Of a stretch of DNA of 64,000 nt, positions 46,423 through 57,940 are shown one piece after another. Origin of the DNA: Anniella stebbinsi. Its lineage: Eukaryota; Chordata; Lepidosauria; Squamata; Anniellidae. The number at the start of each line of letters is the position of its first letter. Within the stretch, counting starts at the first letter, position 1. The DNA lies in NCBI GenBank assembly GCA_029215795.1, contig JARDYH010000003.1, forward strand, positions 11,372,001 to 11,436,000. Reading direction: 5' to 3'. The notes beneath the pieces are model-generated. The model saw nothing but the letters and a program-made list of their open reading frames with translations. It had not been told where the DNA came from and searched no databases. The position numbers and the translations under genes are program-made.

Positions 46423-46714
46423 TAGGGTGACCATATGAAGAGGAGGACAGGGCTCCTGTCTCTTTAACAGTTGCATTGAAAAGGGAATTTCAGCAGGTGT
46501 CATGCATGCAGCACCTGGTGAAATTCCCTCTTCATCACAATGATTAAAGCTGCAGGAGCCCTGCCCTCTTTTGCATTTGGTCCATCTAGTATAGCTCCTG
46601 CAGCTTTAACTGTTGTGATGAATTCCACCAGGTGCTGCATGCATACAAATGACGCCTGCTGAAATTCCCTTTTCTATTCAACTGTTAAAGACACAGGAGC
46701 CCTGTCCTCCTTTC
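46423..46714. mobile_element. hAT MITE lacking its right tip
   Basis: Starts TAGGGTGACCATATGAAG and follows the 319-bp family through AGCCCTGTCCTCCTTTCC. The expected ATATGGTCACCCTA end is missing. Confidence 0.8.
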
Positions 46715-47219
46715 CTGTCTTTGCTTTTTGATGATGCGCACATCATCATTATGTGACATTTGGGCATCATAAAAGTGGGGCCCATTTTAATTTCATTTAT
46801 TATGATTGTATTTTTACTTAGGGGGCGGGGGAGTGGGTTTTCTGCCTCAGGTGCCAAAATAACTTGACTTGCATGTGTGGATGTGTATGTGTGTGGGGGG
46901 GTGCCACTTGTGGCTCTACCTCAGGCAGCAAAATGTCTTGGACCAGCCATGTGAGCCCACAAATGGCATTCACATGATTGGAAGATCGCTCCATACAAAA
47001 TAATAATAAAAAAAATTGGTTCCCTGCACATCGAAAATTTGCACGTCAGAACTAAGACTGCCTAGAATCGTTGTCCTGACAGTTAGCTTTCTAAGGAGAA
47101 GTTGGTTTGGTTTGGAGGAGTATTCAGACTTGTGACAAGCACCAACACAAATTTATCATCTCAGTGAGAACTGGGCATGAATTAAGTCCTGGCCCGTGTC
47201 TTTACAATGGGCAGAATCT

Positions 47220-47500
47220 AGAATCATAAAATAGTAGAATTGGAAGAGGTCTATAAGGCCATCGAGTCCGACCCCCTGCTCAATGCAGGAATTCACCTTA
47301 AAGGATCCCTGACAGATGGCTGTCCTGCTGCCTCTTAAAGGCCTCTAGTGTGGGAGAGCTCATGACCTCCCTAGGCCATTTTTCCTGATGTCCAGCTGGA
47401 ATCTGGCTTCCTGTCACTTGAGCCCAGTATTCCGCGTCCTGCACTCTGGGATGACCGAGAAGAGATCTTGGCCCTCCTCTGTGTGACAAGTATTTGACTC
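47220..47500 (-). mobile_element. CR1 LINE 3' fragment
   Basis: Same sequence class as 6898-7200: AGAATCATAAAATAGTAG, ATGTCCAGCTGGAATCTGG. Confidence 0.85.
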
Positions 47501-47512
47501 TAATGCAGTGGA

Positions 47513-47660
47513 GTCTGGTGGCTCCGAGTGCAATGGGGCGATGCATCTGCTCCAGTTTCAATCAGAACCAGGCAGAAGTATATAGTTCTCTGTATGAGTT
47601 CTGACTAGTTATAAATCCTGGGGCAGATCCACCACCCCACTGACCTCGGAGCACTAATGG
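47513..47660. mobile_element. GGAGTCTGGTGG foldback MITE, diverged
   Basis: CAGTGGAGTCTGGTGGCTCC at the left and CCACCCCACTGACCTCGGAG at the right. It follows a CR1 fragment. Confidence 0.65.
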
Positions 47661-47879
47661 ATTTGCACTAGCAGAAGACAACGCTTGTGCAACATCATTA
47701 ACGCTTGCTAGGCAACGGGGGGAAGCATTGATTTGCCACTGAATCCTGGCGGCAAATAATCACTTTCCCCCTTTGCCTAGCCAACGTGAATGCGCTAGCA
47801 TTGGATAATGCCCTTTGATTCATTGGGGGAAGCAAAAGAAAAAAAAAGTTCCAAGTGTTTTTATTTCCTCTACTGCTGC

Positions 47880-48460
47880 ACAGTATTCTGTATTCTTAAG
47901 TAGCGCGTCGACTGCACTTACATAATAGAAATCAGGTTGGTTATCTCTAAGCCGGCTTCCAGGAAGGTATTATCGAACACTGCCCTGGTGCAAACCAGAG
48001 TTGCCATGGCACTGATCCTCTAGATATTTTGCAGAGCCCTTTGCCTAATTATACGAGTGCATTTCAGGGCCTGGGAATAAATCCATTAGACAACCGCTTC
48101 AAATGAATGTGAAACTTACTCTGATAATACAGCAAGGCAATATAGACCTAGTGCAGATGACGGCCTGGTTGTTTGTATGTGTGTGATTTTAAGGTAAATT
48201 CTTAAAAATTAGCTAATGCTGCCATTTTTGCAATTTCCACATTTCCTGAAAGAGTCAATTTCACCTCAGATTGGATGCTACTTTGTCACCCTAATCTTGC
48301 TGATTACCGCAACTCAGTGAGATTCAACAAATACTGTTTCCAGTCAATTAAATGGCTAAGCGAATCATTATCTGGAGGTCACCGACAGGCCGTTTGGCTG
48401 TTTTGGGGCCATGCCGCGGTACTCACATGCTGCTTCCTGAGCATCAATCCAGGTCCAAAT
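47880..48460. other. Repeat-free block, possible conserved non-coding element
   Basis: Unique sequence with balanced composition (CATTAGACAACCGCTTC, TTAGCTAATGCTGCC, CAGTCAATTAAATGG). Its right part (48295-48460) recurs in diverged form at 48875-49035. Confidence 0.35.
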
Positions 48461-49381
48461 TAGGGTAGCTGTGTACCCTCCTTTATGGAGGGATGCCCTC
48501 TATTTGAAGGGCAGCCAGAGGACTGTCCTCTGTTTTGAAGTTGTCCTCTATTTGATGGGCTGCCCGGTCCAAGACTGATTTAAAGATAAAGTAGCAGCAG
48601 AAGGAAGATCAGGCAGGTATCTGGAAGTTGCCCATCAACAACACCTGGGAAGCAGACTGAGCACACAGGTCCCCTGGTCTCAGTCTACCACACTTCGGTC
48701 GGATGCACTGCATTTCTATTTAACTTAAAGTAATGATTTCTAAATTTAAATCTATGCATATAAATAAATGTAGGCCAATTCTATGCAAATTGGTGTCATC
48801 TTTTTTGGTGATGCATTTCCTCTGGGTGGGCACTCATAAGTGGCCACCTTATGCTACCTTGTCTCTCTACTTATGCTGATTGTGCCAATTGCTGAACACT
48901 GCTTTCAGTCAATTAATGGCTAAGTGTATCATTATCTAAAGGTTACTGATAGGCCGACTCTCAAAAATAGCTGTTTTTGAGCTATGCTGTGGTACTCACA
49001 TGTTTTTCCGCTATCAACTTCCCGACGCATCAACACAGGTTCGAAGATCGTCAAATATTTGTTATGGGCAAGGAAGGCCCACAGCCGAGGGCTAGAGCAT
49101 AGAAGGTCTCAGATTCAACCCCTGGTATCTACAATTGAAGCTCTCAGATAGCATTGTTATATTAAAGATACACATTTCTGGAAGTTATTGAGATGATAGT
49201 TCACCTGTTAAATGCAGACCGTATGGCAATGAGTTAGAGATGGAAGATTAACTCTCTGTTTTCAGATTAACGGGTTACAAGAATCTGGGATATGACTCAT
49301 ATGACAAAATTTACAAACATAGTAAGAGCAGGCAACTAATTTATTGAGAAATGGGGGCTTTTTATTATTTCCACACACCCT

Positions 49382-49670
49382 GCTAAAGGCCCACCCCCAG
49401 GAGTCTACCAGAGGTTTCGGAGGTGGGAGAGAATCTCCGTAAGATTTCCAAGCATTGATCAGAGCCTTGGCCTCCGTAGGCTGGATGGGGAAGTTCAGCG
49501 GGACAGATTAGGATTTGCAGATCCATCCTCCCTGCCAGACAACTCAGATCCTAATCTGTCCCGCAAAACTTCCCCATCTGGCCTATGGAGACCATGGCTC
49601 TGATCAATGGTTGGAGATCATAGGGATATTCCTCCCCCTTTTGGTAGACTCCCAGGGGCGGGCCTTTAGC
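49382..49670. mobile_element. 289-bp foldback element (GCTAAAGGCCCACCCCCAG arms)
   Basis: Left GCTAAAGGCCCACCCCCAG, right CAGGGGCGGGCCTTTAGC. Inner arms around GGAAGTTCAGCGGGACAGAT and its inverse meet near 49520-49540. Confidence 0.82.
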
Positions 49671-49916
49671 GAGGGCGCGGCTCACAGAGAGAGCCAACAC
49701 CTCCGTAGGCCAGATGAGGAATGTCCGTGGGCTAAAGGTTCCCCTCCACTGATCTAAAGGGCAACTAAAATACTTGATCATTGGTTTCTTGTGATCTTCT
49801 ACTCAAATTATGCATGCTACTCGGTCATGTGTAGTTTTCTCCAAAGTTTATTTGTTTGTTTTTAACAGAAAGCAGAGATGGGAGGCTGGAATCTGGAGTG
49901 GAACCCTACTGTCTCT

Positions 49917-49938
49917 CGTGTGTGTGTGTGTGTGTGTG
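49917..49938. repeat. (GT)n microsatellite
   Basis: Eleven GT units. Confidence 0.95.
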
Positions 49939-50512
49939 CTTGATCCTTTCCCTTCTCACTGGTCATTCAAAATCACCCAATTCTTTAGGGAAATATAGGG
50001 GCCTGTATTATTCTAAGCTAGAAGAAAAACATCTCAAGGGATTTCCACTCAAGATACTCCTTTTTTTAAAAAAAAAATATGAAAGCAACATTGCATGCAA
50101 ACAAACATCTTCACACAATTCTACGTTTCTATTTCTACCAACTGGTCTGCCCAGCACAATACCTGATATGCCTCCAAAATTCTCTCCTGTACTATCCTGC
50201 CTTGCGACTCTCGTTCAGGTAAAATGTCATTCTGGCAGGCACACATCAAACCTCCCGGACGCCTCTTCTAATATATCACAACGACCTGCTGGTGTTGCGC
50301 CAGCCTCATCCATTAGCTGCGTGCGTTAGGACTGAAATTTGCACTTAGGCTGACCTTTATGAACCGAATTACATGGAACAGAGATGGGAGCAATATGTTG
50401 TCTGGATAATGCTTAAAAGCCAAACAACAGAAAAGGTGGCTTTGGGAGGGCAAAGTGGACACTGTCATCTGCAGAGCAAGAAATGACGTATGACGAAGGT
50501 GTGGTGAGTTGA

Positions 50513-51005
50513 CAAAGGCCCTTTCTACACCTAAGGGTGTAGAGGGAAGGAGAGGGGAGGATCGCAGACTTACCTGCTTCCATGATCTTCCCCCAGCATC
50601 TAGGCGGCTACGCAAAGTCCTGGAACAGAAGAGGGACATCGCGGCCGCCATTGGGGGTGGGGGAAGAGGAGCCACTCACGCGGGGTAAAAAAAGGTAAAA
50701 AACAACAACCCGCACCCATGCATCCCGCCATTGCAAGGATGGTGAAATTGCTGCCTCCCCCATGGGCACAGAGCCTCCCCCTGCAGCTCCGTGCCCGATT
50801 CCAGTGCTGCGCTTACGTGCGAGGAAGTGAGATCGCACGCTATACCTCCTGCGGTCCTTGGGATGGTCCCGGGACCGTGGGGAAAATCGGGATAACTGGA
50901 CAACCAGTTATCCTGTGAGAATGGAGGGCTCATCCCTGGTTGCCCCTGGGACGACCTGGGGATGATCCCAGGAAAAATGGCTGGCTAGTGTAGACACGGC
51001 TCATG
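50513..51005. mobile_element. Diverged GGCCCTTTCTACACC-type MITE
   Basis: Left AAAGGCCCTTTCTACACC. The right end, near TAGTGTAGACACGGCTC, is degraded. The interior shares GCACAGAGCC and GCATGGATGGCGA-like blocks with the copies at 51.3 and 54.5 kb. Confidence 0.6.
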
Positions 51006-51262
51006 TTACCAGCATCTAAATTGTTTGGAAAGCAAGGGAAGGGAGAATGGGTTAGGAGACAAATACAAGTGAACTATGACTATAACAACCAGTGTGGGCT
51101 CCTGGTTTTTGAGGTCCAATGGACAAGACACCTTCAATGCCCCCCTCCGCCTCAATGAGTCCATCTTCTCACCACCATTGTGACCAGCTGCTGTTGCTCC
51201 TCATCTTCTTCCTCATCAATGCTCCCACTTGCTTGCTTGACAGGCAGAGAGCCAGTGAGTAA

Positions 51263-51771
51263 GGCCCTTTCTACACCACAGCACTGCAGTGGGCGCAGCG
51301 CGGGCAATCCCAGAAGTAGCTACATCTGGGATCGGCGCTGTCTAAACGCATTATGGGCGCGACGTTCCGGGTCGTCAGACGTTGCTCCTACCATTTTTTA
51401 AAATTTAACCAGGAAGAGCGCTCTTGCGCTCTAACAAAAAGGAAGCAAACCCCCCTGCACGTGATCCTGGGGATGGCAATTTTGCTTCCCCCCCCCCTGA
51501 AGGCCTCAGAGCTGCATGGTGCGGCTCCGTTGTCATCGGTGCTGCTGCGTTTACTTGCGCGTAAGCGGGCAGCACCAGGGCGGCCAGCCACATCTTCCGC
51601 GGTCCCAGGAAATTTCCAGGACTGCGGAAGATTTGGGATTTTTCTGGTTCCTGTGAACCTGGAAAAATCCTGTGCCTGCCCCCCCACCCCCGGGACTGCC
51701 TATGTGTCATTTGGACACACAGAGAGCAGCCAGGGACCATCCCAGACCACAAGCCTGGTATGGAAAGGGCC
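51263..51771. mobile_element. 509-bp PIF/Harbinger-like MITE
   Basis: Ends GGCCCTTTCTACACC and GGTATGGAAAGGGCC, flanked by TAA (51260-51262 and 51772-51774). It interrupts an interspersed repeat (GACAGGCAGAGAGCCAG...) that is also present at about 38,280-38,480. Confidence 0.82.
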
Positions 51772-51991
51772 TAAGTAGGCAGGGGCATCTACTGCACCTC
51801 CTTCTCACCACTGCCATTGGCTGAGCCAGAGTGAGAGGCAGGTGAACAAGCAAATGGGAAGAAGAGGAGCAAGTACAGGGGGCTCTTGCCAGTAGTCCCC
51901 TGCTGTGGTGTGGGCTCTCACCAGATGCCCAACCGTGCCTACTCTCGATGCTAACCGTGACGTGGTTATAGAGAGATACTTAGTGAGATAA

Positions 51992-52250
51992 TGGGTCTGT
52001 TCAGATGACACTTCCAGCTCTGTGGTTAGCAAAACTGTGGTTCTCCGGGGTTAGCGCTAACCACAAGCCGTGCTGTCACACACCACACTTTAAGCCCTGG
52101 TTAGAGCCGCTAACCCTGCTGCAGACGGTCCGGCTGCGGTTAGTGAATGAGCAGGGCTTAGCAAAACGCATCGCACGAGACACCTTAAACACAGCTGCTT
52201 AACCCATAGCCTTTATCAGCAGAGTTTAAGGTGACTTCTGAACAGACCCA
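51992..52250. mobile_element. GGGTCTGTTCAGA MITE, longer variant
   Basis: Inverted ends GGGTCTGTTCAGATGACAC and TGACTTCTGAACAGACCC. The interior carries TAAGCCCTGGTTAGAGCCGC and related blocks. Confidence 0.72.
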
Positions 52251-52474
52251 AAATTATTTCTTTGGCTTGTCATGTATGGTAAATTACTGATGTTGGAGTC
52301 ATCTATCTGTATTTTAAAAAGGAAAACAATAAGACATGGGGGTGTTAAACCTTGAAACAACTTTCTGACAGAACAACAGAGGTCCTCTTCCTCCCATTTC
52401 TTAGACAGGTCTTAAAATATTTTTATTTCAGAAAGTATGTGATGATGAATTCCCACGGTTTAAAAGTGTTTAAT

Positions 52475-52970
52475 AAGAACATAAGAAGTACTATGCTGGA
52501 TCAGACTGAGGGTCCATCTAGTCCAGCACTCTTTTCATACAGTGGCCAACCAGCTGTTGACCAGGGACCAACAAAGCAGGACATGGTGCAACAGCACCCT
52601 CCCACCCATGTTCCCCAGCAACTAGTGCACACAGGCTTACTGCCTCAGATACATAGCCATCAGGACTAGTAGCCATTGATAGCCTTCTCCTCCAGGAATT
52701 TTTCCAAACCGCTTTTAAAGCCATCCAAATTGGTGGCCGTCACTACATCTTGTGGTAGTAAAATCCATAATTTAACTATGTCCTGAATCTCCCACCCATC
52801 AGCTTCATGGGATGACCCCTTTGGGTTCTAGTATTATGAGAGAGGGAGAAAAACGTCTCCCTATCCACATTCTCCACACCTTGCATAATTTTGTATACCT
52901 CTATCAGGTCTCCCCTCAGCCTCCTTTTTTCCAAGCTGAACAATCCCAGCTATTTCTTGTTGTTTTCTCT
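52475..52970 (-). mobile_element. CR1-like LINE 3' fragment, longest copy
   Basis: Runs from AAGAACATAAGAAGTAC through CTTTTAAAGCCATCC to CTCCCCTCAGCCTCC and CCAAGCTGAACAATCCC, giving the overlap that ties this repeat to CR1. Confidence 0.8.
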
Positions 52971-53299
52971 AATGCTGCTGTGTCCTTCTATCTGTGCTGC
53001 CTCTCTGTCTCTATATTAATTCAGTTCTCTTTCTAATAATTTTATCTTTTGGTTTCTGCTTTGAAAACGGAAATGTAGGGTACAAATGAACTTCATAAAA
53101 GAAATACAGACCACCTCGAGCAGTAATTTTCAAACTATTATTGTGAGCTGCTGGCTGACCATTGCTTTTGTTGGGGAGCACCCCTGAGCACTCCCAAGGG
53201 TGATAGTGTGGGGGCCAATAAACATCTAAACTGGGTTTAAACGTGCAGGAATAGGCCCTTCTTGTAACTTAGGGTGAACAACAAACAGAAAAAGTATAA

Positions 53300-53826
53300 G
53301 GCTCAGTTCAGACAACACGTTAGTCAACACAGCGTGAAAACTCCACTCAACATTGAGTTTTTAGGAGGTACTCCCCACACAACATATTCTAACTTCACCG
53401 TTGTGTGACTGTGGGCTAGCGGGCAGTTGAGTAAAATCCATCGCAATGTTTGATTGACAGCTCCTCCACCCTCTCTCCTCCCATGGTCCTCCCGATGGTA
53501 TCCCATCAGCCATTGCTGCAAAAAAACAATCCTGGCGGCTCTCCTAGAGGGGTACTCCCTCCTTTCGCTGCTCTTGCCAGGGAACTCTGTACCCAGTGGG
53601 AAAAGTCAACTCAATGCAACGGAAAACTCAGAGCCTGCCACACAACACGCAACACAATGGTTGTGCAGGAACTTTCCTCTGCACAGCATGGATATTCTGC
53701 ATAGAGTATTTCCCCCCCAAAAACCCTTCACCTTTACGTGGAGTTTTCCCTCCAGAGAACACATTTCTCAACAGTGGTGTGGAGTTCTAAAACCACCATT
53801 GAGAAATGTGTTGTCTGAACTGAGCC
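53300..53826. mobile_element. GGCTCAGTTCAGACAACAC MITE, 527 bp
   Basis: Inverted ends GGCTCAGTTCAGACAACAC and GTGTTGTCTGAACTGAGCC, flanked by TAA (53297-53299 and 53827-53829). The interior has CTCAACATTGAGTTTTTAG-type arms. 3-bp TWA duplications suggest PIF/Harbinger. Confidence 0.82.
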
Positions 53827-53829
53827 TAA

Positions 53830-54186
53830 GACCCCTTCTACAAGAATTCGGTTTGACGCCTGGTTCTCCGATTATGTGCAACTTCTCAGAAACGCTTTAT
53901 GGTAAATGACTGTACGCGGGAGGTAATTGAGCGCACAACTGGTGGCCTTACCGGTTGTTTGAAATGCGCTTCAGAAGTAGTTAATGCGGAGAATCGCTTG
54001 TTTACATAGTCAAAATGCGCTTTAACGGGCCGCAGCAAAATAAAACTCGCTATTTAACGCGCATTCGATAATGCGCATAATCGGATAGATAATGCGCCTC
54101 AACTCCCGATTTGCACTCCGCTCATGTAGAGGTAAAAAATTTAATGAGACTTGAAAGAGCTTTAAACCTCTTGTGTAGAGGCAGCC
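53830..54186. mobile_element. CTCTACAAG MITE, copy D
   Basis: GACCCCTTCTACAAG ... TGTAGAGGCAGCC, flanked by TAA on both sides. The left TAA (53827-53829) is also the right TAA of the preceding MITE. This is the most diverged copy. Confidence 0.78.
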
Positions 54187-54426
54187 TAATACTCCCGGTA
54201 GTATGGAAAGTCAAATGCAATTCTGCTCGTAACTTAGAACAAAAAAGCAATGATTGGAAAGCTCTAGGAGCCGACTGTCAGGCTAAGTGGGTTTACCATT
54301 ACCCAGGATTAATTCATTCATTAAGGAGTGGGATAAACTATTTTTAATTAATTAATTAATTCATTCTTTAAAGAGTGGGATAAAAATATTTAGCCAAAAA
54401 GGCTCGCAGTGTTGCTTATATAATGG

Positions 54427-55190
54427 ACCTGGTCAATTATGGTTGGTCTGCTAACCCTTTTGCAGCAAATGGTTAGTGAGCGTGTTTAAACCGTGGTTAT
54501 GTAGCCACCATGGTAAGAAATGGTTCACATGACATGCTAAGGCCATTTCTACACCAGCCTTTTCCCCCCGTGGTTGTCCCTGGGTGCTTCCCGTGTGTCC
54601 AAATGATGCACAGGGACTCCCGGGGCAGCGGGAGACAGGCATGGGTTTTCCCCCAAAATAAAAAAACCCTGGGAAAACCTGAATCTTCCAGTGGTCCTGG
54701 GACCGTCCAGAGACTGCAAGAGGTGTGGGCAGCTGTTCTGCCTGGTGCCCGCTTACTCACCAGTGAGCGCGGCACCAGAAACAGACACGGAGCCACATCG
54801 TACGGCTCTGTGCCCATCAGGAGAGACAGGGGCTGCATTTTCGCCATCCATGGGATGGCGGAGGGGAGTAAGGGCCGCGATTTCAGGGGGTCCTTACTTT
54901 TTCAATGAAGCAGGGCCTTGCTCTTGTGCAACCAGCCCTGCTGCTTCAACCCTCCCCCCCAAAAAATGGTGGCTGCGATGTCCCCGCTTCCTCCCAGGTC
55001 ATCGCGTGCCACGTGTGTACACTGGGGGAGGCTCTCGTGACCAGGATATTGCGAGATCCTCCCCCCTCCCACCCGGAACACTGTGAGGTGTAGAAAGGGC
55101 CTAAGTCATGGTTTACATGACATGCTAAGCCATAATGTTTAGCTCCGAATGCTTAACCACTGTGGCTTAGGGTGTCATCTGAACAGGGTC
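54427..55190. mobile_element. GTTCAGAC-type MITE interrupted by a nested element
   Basis: Left arm CTAACCCTTTTGCAGCAAATG from about 54451. The right arm resumes at 55105 and ends GTCATCTGAACAGGGTC. The 561-bp MITE at 54541-55101 sits inside. Confidence 0.72.
54541..55101. mobile_element. 561-bp PIF/Harbinger-like MITE nested in another MITE
   Basis: Ends GGCCATTTCTACACC and GGTGTAGAAAGGGCC, flanked by TAA on both sides (54538-54540 and 55102-55104). A 3-bp TWA duplication with GG(G)CC ends fits PIF/Harbinger. It splits a GTTCAGAC-type MITE (54427-55190). The interior is GC-rich with GCCATCCATGGGATGGCG and similar motifs. Confidence 0.8.
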
Positions 55191-55546
55191 AAATAGGAAA
55201 TCAAGACATCCCTGACTGCAGGCTTACAGTCTAAAAAAGACATTGCACACAAGGAAAACATCTTGTGGGCAGGGAAGAGGATGAAGATCCACTGATTTCA
55301 GTTTCAGAGGCTTCTTCCAATCCTTTTGATCTTTGGGATCTTAGAAACTAGGTTCCAGTGTTAGGAGCAGAGGAACTTAGGTAGGTCCATTTGGTATCGG
55401 AATATTGTACTTACTGCCTCAGTACTACTGGAAGGTATTCATCAACATTTCAGTTACCCATCATTTCGTCTGCAGTAGATCATCAGTTTCCACGTTGTAC
55501 AATGCAGTTTGACCATAATAATCTCCCCCAACACACACCCCTTGAG

Positions 55547-55867
55547 TAGGCTGACCATATGAAAAGGAGGACAGGACTCATGTAACTTTAACAGTTGTAG
55601 AGAAAAGGGAATTTCAGCAGAGGTCATTTGTATGCCATTAGTTCCTGGTGAAATTCCCTCTTCATCACAACAGTTAAAGTTGCATGCACTATACTAGAGG
55701 GACCATATACAAAAGAAGGCAGGGCCCCTGCAACTTTAACTGTTGTGATGAAGAGGGAATTTCACCAGGAACTAACTGCATACAAATGACACTGGCTGAA
55801 ATTCCCTTTTCTCTACAACTGTTAAAAGTTACATGAGCTTTGTCCTCCTTTTCATATGATCAGCCTA
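55547..55867. mobile_element. 321-bp hAT MITE, TAGGCTGACCA subfamily
   Basis: Ends TAGGCTGACCATATG/CATATGATCAGCCTA, perfect duplication CCCTTGAG (55539-55546 and 55868-55875). Confidence 0.9.
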
Positions 55868-55879
55868 CCCTTGAGGGCA

Positions 55880-56180
55880 TCACCTGAGGGTAGCAGCTGA
55901 TGATCGTATGTCTCATTGCCCCTGCATGTCAGAGAAACACAATCTCCATTGCTGCCTCAGATCCGTCCTTCTTTGCAGAGCCTAATGCTTAAGAGACGGT
56001 GGATGAGTTTTCCTATTTCATTACAGTGCAATTAGGGCTCCCACCGGAAAGCCATTTATATCGCTTCAGTCTTCTGTTCGAGCACCTGTAAGTGTTCTGC
56101 AAACACTACATTACTTTGGTGGTTCACAATAACCCTTGAGCTACGGCGTCGCTGCTGTAACCGAAAGAGGTATGTGGAAT
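55880..56180. other. Repeat-free block, possible regulatory DNA
   Basis: Contains TTTCATTACAGTGCAATTAG and CACCTGTAAGTGTTCTGC. No open frame and no repeat signature. Confidence 0.25.
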
Positions 56181-56705
56181 GCATCCAGAATTATCTGCAA
56201 GGGAAAGGGGAGAAGCATTTGTTCAAGTGCAAGGCCGGTCCTAACGTTAGGTTAAGTGAGGTGGCTACCTCAAGCAGCAGATCCTGGAGGCCGGAGGTGA
56301 CAGAGAGATGTTGGGGGGACAGAGCTTGTGTGCCACGGGGTTTGCCCTGAGGCCCCTGAGCTAGGCAGTTGCCCTCACACATGCAGTGGGAAGTAAGCAT
56401 CATATTTTCATTTACCTCAGGCAGAATGGTGCAGCCGTCAATTTAGAATTGCAGGCGCTCCTCATGACAGCCCCCCTCGCAGCGCTCCCCAAGGAGAGCC
56501 AACAGTTGCACACAGCTGTGTTGATCCATATCAACAAGCAGTTTTCATCTGCTCAGAGCTGGTCTTCTGTAAAGTGAGTGGGCCTTAATTGCTCACTCAA
56601 GACCAGGCGACCCCCCCCCCCAACAAAACAACGTTGCAATCTGCCATTTCCTGTGAGGATCACAGCTAACCTCAGAGGGAACAGGAAAGTCTGAAGGGGT
56701 TGGCA

Positions 56706-57201
56706 GTAGTGGAGGCTGGTAGGGCTGATGTCAGTGAGCCAGTGAATCCACTCTGGGTTTCATTCAGAACTTTAAAGGAGGTACTGGTGTCAGTGGGCCA
56801 GTGAATCTGCCCTGGGTTTTAGTCAGAACCAGTCAGAACTCTAAAGGAGATATCCACGTAGGTGGGCCAGTGAATCCACTCTGAGTTTCAGTCAGAACTC
56901 TAAAGGAGATATCCATGTCAGTGGGTCAGTGAACCTGCTCCGGGATTCAGTCAGAACTCTAAAGGAGGTATCAGTGCAAGTGAGCCAGTGAATCTGCTCT
57001 GGGTTTCAGTCGGAACCAATTAGAACTCTAAAGGAGATATCCATGTTGGTGGGCCAGTGAATCCACTCTGGGTTTCAGTCAGAACTCAAAAGGAGCTAAC
57101 CAAAGTGCTTTTAGATAGCTCCTTTAGAGTTCTAGCTGGTTCTGACTAAAACCCAGAGCGGATTCACCAGCCCGCTGGCACCGGAGCCACCAGCCTCCAC
57201 T
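56706..57201. mobile_element. AGTGGAGGCTGG foldback MITE with a six-fold amplified left arm
   Basis: Intact ends AGTGGAGGCTGGTAGG and GGAGCCACCAGCCTCCACT. The left-arm block (CAGTGGGCCAGTGAAT ... AACTCTAAAGGAG) is repeated from 56731, 56790, 56859, 56918, 56977 and 57046. The right arm is single copy. Confidence 0.85.
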
Positions 57202-57229
57202 GGATGGCACATGGAGTCAGTGTTCCCAC

Positions 57230-57600
57230 TAATAAAACTAGGGATGTGTGTGAATTTTGTTTTGGCTCGCACAACATGCGAGCGTTCGAAGCTCGGAACG
57301 CGAGCACTCGTCTGCCTAAAATATTCGCAAAGTGTTGCTCATGTGTTTGTCTCATTCCTGATTTCCAGTTCGATTTGCGCAAATTTCCTCACTAGACCGA
57401 ATCAGCTCTGCCTTAACCTATGGAGGAAATTTGCACAAGTTTGGGGAGATCTGCGCAAATCTTCTGTTGGATTGCGGCTTGAATTCCGCAAGTGTCTTAT
57501 TCTCACAGAGTGAGCATCAATTGCAGATGTGAGATGAGACAATGTTTGGAAAATCCTGAGGATCTCTAAAATCGCTCATTCCCTACATAAGAAGGTGCCA
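57230..57600. mobile_element. TAGGGATGTGTG repeat, hAT-like
   Basis: Starts TAGGGATGTGTGTGAATTTTG and ends CATTCCCTA. The interior (TTGCGCAAATTTCC, GAGTGAGCA) matches a copy at 40313-40650. No clean duplication. Confidence 0.55.
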
Positions 57601-57940
57601 GTGGAGCATCTCCGTGAAGCTTGGCTCTCCTACCCCACTGCTCAGGCAGCAAAATGCCTTGGGCCGGCCCTATTCAAACATCTGGTGAGCCAACTTTCAT
57701 AAAACAGAGAAAGCTATCTGTCTATCTAGCCTGGTATTCTCTACGCCAGAAGTGAGCAGACTTCAGAATTGGAGGATATATTTTGTTTTTGTTTTTTTTC
57801 CCAGAATCCCCAAGATCCAGCAACCAGCGCTTGGTGCAAAATAGTGGCTTGGAAGAGGAGAGGACATACCCCTAGAACTACGAAACATGGCTGCATCTGA
57901 GCACGTGATCAGCCCAGAGAACAGATCAGAGATAAGGGAA

